Assembly: GCA_965602655.1 (NCBI GenBank)
Contig: CBFCZE010000113.1
Coordinates: forward strand, 1-8,621
DNA length: 8,621 bases
Origin: JAAERC01 sp965602655
GTDB lineage: Bacteria > Zixibacteria > MSB-5A5 > GN15 > PGXB01
Direction of reading: 5' to 3'
The notes beneath the pieces are model-generated. The model had not been told where the DNA came from. It was given only the letters and a program-made list of their open reading frames with translations, and made no database searches. Position numbers and translations under genes: made by a program. The first letter of the stretch is position 1. Every line of letters begins with the position of its first letter. Below, in pieces: positions 1 through 6,363 of the stretch.

Positions 1-64
1 TTGTCGAAACCGCTTTTCTGGGTTTCGGCCTACTTACTCATTAAATTCCCTTAATTTCCAATTT
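1..64. other. Gene-free left edge with a small hairpin
   Basis: I see no coding sequence here. Bases 5-11 (CGAAACC) and 21-27 (GGTTTCG) form a perfect 7-bp inverted repeat around a 9-base spacer. Neither strand has a T-run directly after the stem inside the window, so it is not a convincing terminator as seen. It could be part of a dispersed repeat, or a transcription signal of a gene left of the window. The remaining bases (about 31-64) are A/T-rich and show nothing recognisable. Confidence 0.35.
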
Positions 65-96
65 AATAAGAAAAGGCCTGATAAGAAATCAGGCCC
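65..96 (-). terminator. Rho-independent terminator of the redox operon
   Basis: On the minus strand an 8-bp perfect stem (GGCCTGAT at 88-95 pairing with ATCAGGCC at 75-82) closes a 5-base loop at 83-87. A T-rich tract, TTTTCTTATT (65-74), follows directly. It lies about 28 bp after the stop codon of the last operon gene (124). This is the classical intrinsic terminator layout and marks the 3' end of the transcript that starts near 7207. Confidence 0.88.
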
Positions 97-123
97 ATTT
101 CTTTACTTACCCCACAAGTCCAC

Positions 124-537
124 TCAATCTTTTATTTCAACATATCTAAGCGCCGATTCCGGACAGAATGTCGCACAGACCGGGTTGCCCTGACAGAGAT
201 CACATTTGATAATTTCGTCATGTTCGGAATCAACCAGCGCACAGCCAAACGGGCAGGCGGCGACACAGGCCTGGCATTTGACACATCGTTCATTATCGCG
301 TTCAATAGCACCGGTCTCTTCGTTACGGCGCAAAGCGTCAAACATACATGATATAACACAGGCGGCGTCATCGCACTGGAAACAGACGACCGGTACGTAT
401 TGATCTTTAGCATAGGCCAGAGGATAAATTCGGCTCCGCCCCGGTTTTCCATCTTTGGCATATTTAAAGGCGCAGGCCAGCTCACAGGTGCGACAACCGG
501 TACAAAGCTCCGGGATTATCTGGAAACGGTATTTCAT
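124..537 (-). CDS. 4Fe-4S electron-transfer protein, HycB/CooF-like, four clusters
   Basis: This 137-residue soluble protein has sixteen cysteines in four ferredoxin-like groups: C12/C15/C18/C22, C52/C55/C60/C64, C85/C88/C91/C95 and C112/C115/C121/C125. That is the pattern of the four-cluster HycB/CooF/DmsB/FdhB family, whose members wire catalytic subunits to a partner redox enzyme. No signal peptide or membrane segment is visible, so it should be cytoplasmic. There is one additional cysteine, C99. I chose the start at 537 because it overlaps the stop of the upstream NuoG-like gene as ATGA and has a GGGAGG ribosome site 7 nt before it. The open frame reaches back to 603, but the additional 22 residues lie inside the upstream gene and look unlike the family. 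As the last gene before the terminator, it probably carries electrons between the KorABCD and NuoEFG-like modules or to an unknown outside partner. The exact partner is inference. Confidence 0.9.
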   Translation of the reverse strand: MKYRFQIIPELCTGCRTCELACAFKYAKDGKPGRSRIYPLAYAKDQYVPVVCFQCDDAACVISCMFDALRRNEETGAIERDNERCVKCQACVAACPFGCALVDSEHDEIIKCDLCQGNPVCATFCPESALRYVEIKD

Positions 538-1310
538 ATCATCGCCTCCCTTGCCCTGACAACCAGTGAGCCCATTTTCTCGGCCGTCTCTTTCCGCTTG
601 CAATCATCGCAGGTATCAAAATAAATTGCCGGTAGTTTGCGTTGTTCTATCAGATAGTCGGCAAATTCGCGGGTGATAGTTTTTTTGCCGCACTTACTGC
701 ATGATATCAGTTTGAATTTTTTATCCCAGATAGTTCGCGACTTGCCCTTATCGGTCCACTTGATAAAATCTGTCGGACAGATATGGGCACAACTGAGACA
801 GCCGATACAATCGGGCGGCGCCTCGCCAAACGGTCCGGCAATAATTTTATTATGTCCGCGCTGAGTCGGCGAGATAGCCGATTTGCCAAGCACTTCGCAT
901 ATCCGGGTGCAGGCGTAGCACATAATACAATCATCGCCTTCCGGTTCAGCCGGATATGATGATCTTTCAAGACCGTACTCTGATGCCATTTTTTGGACAT
1001 AATCGGAATGCGGACTGCGCGCCAATTGTAAATCGAGAATAGTTTTTCTGATTTCAAACAGCTTGTCATTATGCGTCTCGACAATCAGCCCATCTTCGAC
1101 CGGATACAAACATGATGTCACACATTTTTTCCATCCGTCCCAATTCTTTTTGGTTATCTCAACCATACAGAGACGGCAGTTACCGGTCGGCTCGATCGCT
1201 TCATGATGACATTGGGCCGGGACATCGATTCCCTGCCGTTTAATAACGGCCAGAAGCATCTCACCCTCGCGGGCCTCGACGGTTTTTCCATTTATTTGCA
1301 GTTTTACCAT
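534..1310 (-). CDS. NuoG-like N-terminal Fe-S subunit, 258 aa, no catalytic domain
   Basis: This soluble electron-transfer protein matches the N-terminal part of NuoG, HydA/HndD and FdhA-type subunits. Residues 1-75 form a plant-type [2Fe-2S] ferredoxin fold with ligands C34, C45, C48 and C63 (C67 is additional). Residues 125-182 hold two [4Fe-4S] motifs, C128/C131/C134/C138 and C168/C171/C174/C178. Between them (about 95-120) the His-Cys3 cluster motif usual in NuoG and HndD is absent: no cysteine lies there. The protein ends with C204-x2-C207 and C234-x2-C237, a zinc-ribbon-like or additional metal site. It has no molybdopterin or H-cluster domain, so it is an electron relay rather than an oxidoreductase by itself. 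The start lies 10 nt after the NuoF-like stop and has only a weak ribosome site, so coupling is likely. Its natural partners are the adjacent NuoE- and NuoF-like proteins and, by inference, the 2-oxoacid oxidoreductase. Confidence 0.9.
   Translation of the reverse strand: MVKLQINGKTVEAREGEMLLAVIKRQGIDVPAQCHHEAIEPTGNCRLCMVEITKKNWDGWKKCVTSCLYPVEDGLIVETHNDKLFEIRKTILDLQLARSPHSDYVQKMASEYGLERSSYPAEPEGDDCIMCYACTRICEVLGKSAISPTQRGHNKIIAGPFGEAPPDCIGCLSCAHICPTDFIKWTDKGKSRTIWDKKFKLISCSKCGKKTITREFADYLIEQRKLPAIYFDTCDDCKRKETAEKMGSLVVRAREAMI
545..550 (-). promoter_or_regulatory. Strong ribosome binding site that fixes the HycB-like start
   Basis: GGGAGG on the minus strand lies 7 nt upstream of the ATG at 537-535, inside the end of the preceding gene. 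Together with the ATGA stop/start overlap it supports translation from 537, probably coupled to the upstream gene, over the in-frame ATG at 603. Confidence 0.75.
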
Positions 1311-1320
1311 AAGATACCCA

Positions 1321-3174
1321 TTAAATTATATCTATCGCATTAATATTGCAGACGGCGTAACAGGCACCGCACCGGTCGCATTTGACTTCATCGATGATGT
1401 GCTTTTCCTTCTTTTTGCCTGTTATGGCATCGGCGGTACAAACCTTAAGGCAGGCCATACAGCCGTCGCAATCGTCATTTATTCTATATGTTATTAAACT
1501 CTTGCAAACACCTCCGGGACATTTATGATCCTTAACATGCGCTTCGTATTCATCCCGAAAATACATAAAAGTACTTAAAAACGGATTTGGGCCCGATTGT
1601 CCCAAACCGCAAAGTGAGCCGGAGATAATCGTTTCCGAAAGGTTTTCCATCAGTTTAAGATCATCACTCCCTGCTTTGCCTTCACAGATTTTTTCATTCA
1701 GTTTATGAAGCTGATACAAACCTTCGCGGCACGGAACACATTTGCCGCACGATTCCTCAACCAGAAAATTGAGAAAATAGCGGGAGACATCAACCATACA
1801 GGTACGGTCATCCATAACCACCATCCCGCCGGAACCCATCATCGAACCATTTTCTGTCAGCGTGTCGAAATCGACCTCAAGATCAAGTTTGTCGGCGGGA
1901 AGACATCCGCCAGACGGTCCGCCGGTCTGCACTGCTTTGAATTCACGATTATCGGCGATACCGCCGCCGATATCATAAATTATTTCACGAAGTTTAATAC
2001 CCATCGGAACTTCAATAAGCCCGGTGTTTCTGATTTTACCGGCCAGTGAAAAAGCCTTGGTGCCGGTACTCTTTTTGGTTCCAATCGACGAGTACCAATC
2101 GGCACCTTTTTCGATTATGACGGGAATATTGGCGTATGATTCGACATTGTTCAAAACCGTCGGTTTATCGTGCAGTCCCTTTAAAACAGAGCGAACATAC
2201 TTGGCGCGCGGTTCGCCGATTTCACCGGCCACCGATTTCATCAGTGCCGAGGACTCTCCACAGACAAACGCTCCGCCGCCCTTACTGATTTTTATATGAA
2301 AACATAAATCGGTGCCGAGAATATTATCACCGAGAAGACCGTACTTATAAGCTTCATCTATCGCTTTTTGAAGATTAACCACCGCCAGCGGGTATTCTTC
2401 GCGGACATAGATATATCCCTCTTTCGATCCAACCGCATAGGCGCAGATAATCATACCTTCCAGAACAGTATGCGGGTCACCCTCCATAATGCATCTATCC
2501 ATAAAGGCTCCGGGGTCTCCTTCATCACCGTTGCAGAGGACATAACGGATTTTGTCTTCAGCTTTGGCGCAGGTGGCCCATTTGCGACCGGTCGGGAAAC
2601 CGGCACCGCCGCGACCACGAAGACCGGATTTGCTGACCTGATCGATTACTTTATCCGGTTTCATTCCTTTGAGTATTTTAGCCAGGGCCGAATAACCGCC
2701 GTTGGCGATATAATCGGTTATTTCATCCGGATCGATTTGACCGACATTGCGCAGGGCAATTTTTTGCTGGCGAGCATAAAACGGAATCTTGCGCCACTCT
2801 TTGTAGATTTTTTCAGTATTGGGATCTTTATAGAGCAGCTTTTCTATTATCTCACCCTTCTTAAGTGTCTTTTCTATGATCTCTGCCACATGAATCTTTT
2901 TCACTTTTGAATAAAAGATACCCTGCGGTTCGATAATGACCAACGGTCCACGAGCGCAGAAACCGTGGCATCCGGTTTTTTTAATCGCCTCGACCGAAAC
3001 ATTGGTTATCTTTTTCTTTTTTAGAACGGTTTGGAATTCTTTAAGTATTAAATCGGAACCACCGGCCAGACATCCGGGCCCAAGACAGATTAATACTCTG
3101 GTTTTAATCGCCTTTTGTTTGGTTAAAATATCTTTGCGCCATTTATTTAATTTTATAATTGAATCTATTTTCAT
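1321..3174 (-). CDS. nuoF: NuoF/HndC/HydB-like FMN- and NAD(P)H-binding Fe-S flavoprotein
   Basis: The diaphorase subunit, which passes electrons between NAD(P)H, FMN and Fe-S clusters. The 617 residues show four parts. (1) A thioredoxin-like [2Fe-2S] domain, about 25-110, with C30, C35, C69 and C73. (2) The NuoF core, with the glycine-rich FMN loop GLRGRGGAGFPTGRKW (184-199), an NGDEGDPG segment (215-222) and the nucleotide-site region near GGGAFVCGESSAL (299-311). (3) The N3-type [4Fe-4S] site C476/C479/C482 with C522. (4) A C-terminal two-cluster ferredoxin, C569/C572/C575/C579 and C599/C602/C605/C609. This is the long HndC/HydB layout of NAD(P)-linked and bifurcating hydrogenases, not the short complex I NuoF. 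I chose the start at 3174 because it is one base after the NuoE-like stop; the open frame back to 3243 would lie inside that gene. Both C-terminal clusters lack the usual proline after the fourth cysteine. NAD versus NADP preference cannot be read. Confidence 0.95.
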   Translation of the reverse strand: MKIDSIIKLNKWRKDILTKQKAIKTRVLICLGPGCLAGGSDLILKEFQTVLKKKKITNVSVEAIKKTGCHGFCARGPLVIIEPQGIFYSKVKKIHVAEIIEKTLKKGEIIEKLLYKDPNTEKIYKEWRKIPFYARQQKIALRNVGQIDPDEITDYIANGGYSALAKILKGMKPDKVIDQVSKSGLRGRGGAGFPTGRKWATCAKAEDKIRYVLCNGDEGDPGAFMDRCIMEGDPHTVLEGMIICAYAVGSKEGYIYVREEYPLAVVNLQKAIDEAYKYGLLGDNILGTDLCFHIKISKGGGAFVCGESSALMKSVAGEIGEPRAKYVRSVLKGLHDKPTVLNNVESYANIPVIIEKGADWYSSIGTKKSTGTKAFSLAGKIRNTGLIEVPMGIKLREIIYDIGGGIADNREFKAVQTGGPSGGCLPADKLDLEVDFDTLTENGSMMGSGGMVVMDDRTCMVDVSRYFLNFLVEESCGKCVPCREGLYQLHKLNEKICEGKAGSDDLKLMENLSETIISGSLCGLGQSGPNPFLSTFMYFRDEYEAHVKDHKCPGGVCKSLITYRINDDCDGCMACLKVCTADAITGKKKEKHIIDEVKCDRCGACYAVCNINAIDII

Positions 3175-3175
3175 C

Positions 3176-3631
3176 TTAACTTTTCTTTGCAATTTTTGTT
3201 GCCCGGTTGCATCTGACTTCGCCGAAATATTTATCGTTGACAATCATAACCGGCGCCATGGCGCAGGCTCCGACACAATTGACAACCTCGATTGTATATT
3301 TCATATCCTTTGTCGTCTGACCCGGTTTTATTCCCAGCCCGGAATCGAGCTGATCGATTATCAGATCAGCACCCTTGATATGACAGGCGGTACCTTTGCA
3401 GACCTTTATTATATTTTCGCCGCGCGGAATAAGACTGAACGATTTATAAAATGTAGCGGCGCTGTAAACAGTACTCTGCGGCATACCCAGATAATCTGCA
3501 ACGTGCCTAATTGACTCTTTGGGTAGATAATGAAACTCCTGCTGGATATCTTGGAGAATCATAATCAGTTGTCTTTTATCCGGGACTGACTTATTTATAA
3601 CTTTTTGTATCTTTTTGCTGTCTATAATCAT
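3176..3631 (-). CDS. nuoE: NuoE/HndA-like [2Fe-2S] thioredoxin-fold subunit
   Basis: A 151-residue protein of the 24-kDa complex I subunit family. Residues about 5-65 form the usual N-terminal helical part, with the conserved YSAATFY segment at 56-62. The C-terminal thioredoxin-like domain binds one [2Fe-2S] cluster through C78, C83, C119 and C123 (Cx4C then Cx3C), the family signature. In NuoEF, HydBC and Hnd enzymes it sits against the flavoprotein and can take an electron from FMN, so its partner should be the NuoF-like protein translated next. It begins 3 nt after the korC stop, with AAAGG 7 nt before the ATG. Its stop is separated from the nuoF-like ATG by a single base, so the two are probably translationally coupled. 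Length is normal for the family and no key residue is missing. Confidence 0.95.
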   Translation of the reverse strand: MIIDSKKIQKVINKSVPDKRQLIMILQDIQQEFHYLPKESIRHVADYLGMPQSTVYSAATFYKSFSLIPRGENIIKVCKGTACHIKGADLIIDQLDSGLGIKPGQTTKDMKYTIEVVNCVGACAMAPVMIVNDKYFGEVRCNRATKIAKKS

Positions 3632-3634
3632 AAA

Positions 3635-4195
3635 CTAACCTTTGGCGACAATCTTATTACCCAGTTTACGCCCTTCTTCAAAAGCTCTATAATTTATTTC
3701 AAGCAGCTCCTTTTTCCTTTTGCCAAGTTTTTCGGTCAGCATTTTTTTCAGCGTTTTAAAACCGACGATATCGGTGGCGGCAACATAGGCGGCCAGCATC
3801 ACCATATTGGCAACCCTTACATTCCCGATTTTGCGAGCAATATCATTGCAGGGAATAAGTGCCTCAATTATATCATTTCTTCCTGACCTTATGTCAATAA
3901 GCGAGCTATTAATCAGCAGGAGGCCGTTCTTTTTTAAAGCCGGACCAAATCTGTCAAGTGAGGGGCGATTAAATACGCAGGCCGATTGCGGATTATTAAT
4001 AACCGGCGAGCCAATCCGATTTTCAGAAACAACCACGGTACAATTAGCCGTGCCACCCCGCATTTCCGGACCGTATGATGGAATCCAAATGACTTTTTTG
4101 CCCTCCTCCATAGCGGTATAAGCCAATAGCTGTCCGGCAGTCATGACACCCTGTCCGCCAAAACCGGCGAAAACTACTTCTTTCTGGGTGGCCAT
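3635..4195 (-). CDS. korC: 2-oxoacid:ferredoxin oxidoreductase gamma subunit
   Basis: The gamma domain of the pyruvate/2-oxoglutarate/2-oxoisovalerate:ferredoxin oxidoreductase superfamily, 186 residues as a separate polypeptide. It opens with the family's GFGGQGVMTAG glycine-rich segment (11-21), followed by the conserved SYGPEMRGGTANC stretch (40-52). It contributes to the CoA-binding side of the complex and is needed for oxidative decarboxylation of 2-oxoacids to acyl-CoA. The start is supported by a strong GGAGG ribosome site 9 nt upstream, inside the last codons of korB; the korB stop lies one base before the ATG. Together with the alpha, beta and delta genes it completes a four-subunit enzyme. 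The substrate cannot be assigned from this subunit; KorC and VorA-type names are both possible. Confidence 0.94.
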   Translation of the reverse strand: MATQKEVVFAGFGGQGVMTAGQLLAYTAMEEGKKVIWIPSYGPEMRGGTANCTVVVSENRIGSPVINNPQSACVFNRPSLDRFGPALKKNGLLLINSSLIDIRSGRNDIIEALIPCNDIARKIGNVRVANMVMLAAYVAATDIVGFKTLKKMLTEKLGKRKKELLEINYRAFEEGRKLGNKIVAKG

Positions 4196-4196
4196 A

Positions 4197-4967
4197 CTAA
4201 TTTTCCTCCCCGTTCTCTTTTTCGGGGTCCTTATATACTCCCAGAGGATAGTATGGCTGCATGTTATCGGTTACCCACTGCAGGGCATTGTTGGGATCGA
4301 TCCCCCAGTTGGTGGGGCAGGTCGAAAGTATTTCCACCATCGAAAAACATTTATTTTCGCTTTGCAAACGAAACGCCTTTTTTACCAGCTTCTTTGTCTG
4401 AACGATATGCATCGGTGTATGTACCGCCCCGCGGGCAATAAACGAGGGGGTCTTTAATGTGGCCAATAGTTCGGCCATTCGAATCGGAAATCCGGCTTTT
4501 TCAACATCACGACCAAAGGGTGATGTTGACGTTTTTTGTAGCGGCAATGTAGTTGGCGCCATCTGTCCGCCGGTCATGCCATAAATGGCATTATTGACAA
4601 AAATGGTCGTAAACTTCTCACCGCGATTGGCGGCATGGACAATTTCACCCATTCCGATCGAGGCCAGGTCACCATCACCCTGATAGGTAAAGACTATCAT
4701 ATCGGGCCGCGTTCGCTTAAAGCCGGTGGCCAGCGCCGGAGCGCGCCCATGGGCCGCCTCCATAAAATCGCAATTAAAATAATTATAAATCAGAACCGAA
4801 CAGCCTACCGGAGCCACACCGACCGCCCGTCCCCGCAGGCCCAGCTCATCGAGCGATTCGGCCACAATGCGGTGAATCACACCATGAGTACAACCGGGAC
4901 AGTAATGAGTAATATTGCCGCTTAAGGTTTCCGGTCTCTTAAATATTACATTTGGGTTAGTGGACAT
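4197..4967 (-). CDS. korB: 2-oxoacid:ferredoxin oxidoreductase beta subunit, TPP-binding
   Basis: The catalytic thiamine-diphosphate subunit, 256 residues. The TPP/magnesium motif is visible as GDGD at 97-100 and closes at N125-N126 (FVNNAIYGMTGGQ, 123-135). Four cysteines (C23 and C26 in CPGC, C56 in VGCS, C217 in STCP) fit the spacing of the ligands for the single [4Fe-4S] cluster that takes electrons from the TPP radical in this family. The enzyme would convert a 2-oxoacid plus CoA to acyl-CoA, CO2 and low-potential electrons, or run reductively. Length is close to other KorB/VorC-type subunits, with no C-terminal extension as in long pyruvate enzymes. It starts 24 nt after korA with GAGGA just upstream of the ATG. 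Whether the substrate is 2-oxoglutarate or a branched-chain 2-oxoacid is not decided by the sequence. Confidence 0.95.
   Translation of the reverse strand: MSTNPNVIFKRPETLSGNITHYCPGCTHGVIHRIVAESLDELGLRGRAVGVAPVGCSVLIYNYFNCDFMEAAHGRAPALATGFKRTRPDMIVFTYQGDGDLASIGMGEIVHAANRGEKFTTIFVNNAIYGMTGGQMAPTTLPLQKTSTSPFGRDVEKAGFPIRMAELLATLKTPSFIARGAVHTPMHIVQTKKLVKKAFRLQSENKCFSMVEILSTCPTNWGIDPNNALQWVTDNMQPYYPLGVYKDPEKENGEEN
4205..4209 (-). promoter_or_regulatory. Ribosome binding site of korC
   Basis: GGAGG on the minus strand lies 9 nt before the korC ATG and is embedded in the final codons of korB. It fixes the korC start at 4195 and lets ribosomes finishing korB pass to korC. Confidence 0.7.
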
Positions 4968-4991
4968 TTTATCCTCATTTGATCAAGCAGA

Positions 4992-6086
4992 TCAATTTTT
5001 CTTTTTAAAATTTTTCTTATGTTTTTTTATAATTTCACGAACCTTGTCCTTGACCTCTTCCGGGGTCGGGACAATTCCGCCGGTATGTCCGAAAAACTCA
5101 ATCGGCTTCTTGCCTTTGGTGCAGCGTTCTACATCCTCAACCATCTGGCCGGTTGACATCTCAATATCAAGGATGGCCAATATATTTGACTTGTTCGCCT
5201 CTCTAAACATTTCCTTCTCAGGAAAAGGATAAAGTGATATAGGACGCATAAGACCAACGCTGATTTTTTCCTCTTCAAGTTCGTCAATGGCCGTTTGACA
5301 AATTCGGGCCATCGTTCCAAAAGCCGTAATCAAAACTTTGTTTTTCTTAGATACTTTATATAGCTCATATTTAACTTCGTTTTTTTCGACTTCCTTATAC
5401 TTTGCCGCCAGTTTCAAACAATTATCCTCAAGCATTTTACCATCGAGGAAAAGTGATTTGACAATACGCGACGTACGGTCCTTAGCCCCGTTTAGTGCCC
5501 AATCAGATTTACTCGGATCGTTCTGCTTGCGGTATTTTTTGGGAAATTCGACCGACTCCATCATCTGGCCAATCATGCCATCGCCAATAATCATAACCGG
5601 GTTGAGGTATCTTTCGGCAATATCAAAGGCCTCGATCATCAGATCAACCGCCTCCTGCACCGATGCTGGTGCAAGGACGATAAGACGATAATCGCCATGT
5701 CCGCCACCTTTAACCGCCTGAAAATAATCGGACTGCGCCGGCAGGATTCCGCCAAGTCCCGGACCGCCGCGCATAATGTTTATAAACACCACCGGCAGAT
5801 GGGCGCCAGCAATATATGAAATCGCTTCCTGCATAAGACTGATGCCGGGGCTCGATGAGGTCGTAAAAACTCTTTTACCGGTGGCGGCGGCGCCAAAAAG
5901 CATATTTCCGACAGCAACTTCGGATTCGGCCTGAACAAAATTTCCGCCAACTTCGGGGAACCTCCAACAGAGATACTCGGCAACTTCGCTCTGAGGTGTT
6001 ATCGGATAGGCAAAGTAGTTCAGGGCCCCGGCGGCTATGGCCGCCTCGCCCAAAGCCTCATTGCCTTTCATTAATTTTTTGGCCAT
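4992..6086 (-). CDS. korA: 2-oxoacid:ferredoxin oxidoreductase alpha subunit (KorA/VorB type)
   Basis: The alpha subunit, 364 residues, pairs with the beta subunit to form the TPP active site. The N-terminal pyrimidine-binding domain carries the family motif YPITPQSE (27-34), an acidic segment QAESEVAVGNM (52-62) and the substrate-side TTSSSPG loop (75-81). The C-terminal transketolase-like domain begins near the KVLITAFGT segment and ends with HTGG and a very basic lysine-rich tail. It lacks the gamma and delta fusions of one-chain pyruvate:ferredoxin oxidoreductases, consistent with the separate korC and korD genes. The start has GGAG 7 nt upstream. Similarity by eye is greatest to proteins annotated as KorA or VorB (3-methyl-2-oxobutanoate dehydrogenase), so the substrate may be 2-oxoglutarate, 2-oxoisovalerate or another 2-oxoacid. 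I use korA as the general name. Confidence 0.94.
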   Translation of the reverse strand: MAKKLMKGNEALGEAAIAAGALNYFAYPITPQSEVAEYLCWRFPEVGGNFVQAESEVAVGNMLFGAAATGKRVFTTSSSPGISLMQEAISYIAGAHLPVVFINIMRGGPGLGGILPAQSDYFQAVKGGGHGDYRLIVLAPASVQEAVDLMIEAFDIAERYLNPVMIIGDGMIGQMMESVEFPKKYRKQNDPSKSDWALNGAKDRTSRIVKSLFLDGKMLEDNCLKLAAKYKEVEKNEVKYELYKVSKKNKVLITAFGTMARICQTAIDELEEEKISVGLMRPISLYPFPEKEMFREANKSNILAILDIEMSTGQMVEDVERCTKGKKPIEFFGHTGGIVPTPEEVKDKVREIIKKHKKNFKKKN

Positions 6087-6101
6087 AATCTATCTCCAAA
6101 C

Positions 6102-6335
6102 CTAATATTCAAACGGTATATACTGCGTTCCGTGGGTATGAACCTCGATAGCTACATCCGGACAGACGATAGCACAAATCATACAGCCGATACATTTGGT
6201 TGGCTCATGCACCCTGGCAATAAAAAATCCTTTTACATTTATCTCTTTTGACATCGATATAATCTGCATCGGGCAGGCCTGAACACACAGCTCACATCCC
6301 TTGCAGTATTTTTTGTCAATTTTTATTCCGGGCAT
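6102..6335 (-). CDS. korD: 2-oxoacid:ferredoxin oxidoreductase delta subunit, 2[4Fe-4S] ferredoxin
   Basis: A 77-residue bacterial-type ferredoxin with two complete [4Fe-4S] motifs: C11/C14/C17/C21 and C48/C51/C54/C58, both ending in Cys-Pro. In four-subunit KOR/VOR/POR enzymes this delta chain takes electrons from the beta-subunit cluster and passes them outward. The position directly before korA, with a 15-nt gap, supports that role over a free soluble ferredoxin. An AAGGA ribosome site lies about 11 nt before the ATG. A nearer ATG after that site is followed at once by TAG and cannot be used. In this operon KorD is the natural exit point from the 2-oxoacid enzyme towards the NuoEFG-like proteins, although that contact is inference. 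Confidence 0.94.
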   Translation of the reverse strand: MPGIKIDKKYCKGCELCVQACPMQIISMSKEINVKGFFIARVHEPTKCIGCMICAIVCPDVAIEVHTHGTQYIPFEY

Positions 6336-6363
6336 ATCTACATATTTCCTTTTATTTAATTTG

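Noticed and set aside
538..603. Longer start for the HycB-like protein at 603
   Set aside because: The additional residues overlap the NuoG-like gene and are unlike the family, while the ATG at 537 has GGGAGG and an ATGA overlap.
1294..1319. Five-codon frame between the nuoF-like and NuoG-like genes
   Set aside because: An ATG in the 10-nt gap opens a frame that stops after five codons across the next start. It is too short to support as a gene and likely chance.
2368..2910. 180-codon open frame on the plus strand, and its neighbour at 2936-3514 (192 codons)
   Set aside because: Both lie antisense within the nuoF/nuoE-like genes, whose motifs are beyond doubt. The plus-strand translations show no recognisable domain and are shadows.
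3175..3243. Longer nuoF-like start at 3243
   Set aside because: It would place 23 residues inside the nuoE-like gene. The ATG at 3174, one base after that gene's stop, gives the normal HndC-type N-terminus.
534..3631. A complete bifurcating hydrogenase or NAD-formate dehydrogenase
   Set aside because: The NuoG-like chain has no H-cluster or molybdopterin domain and no such gene is present in the window.
534..3631. Part of respiratory complex I
   Set aside because: No membrane or quinone-module genes are present, and the NuoF-like protein has the additional N- and C-terminal Fe-S domains of soluble diaphorases.
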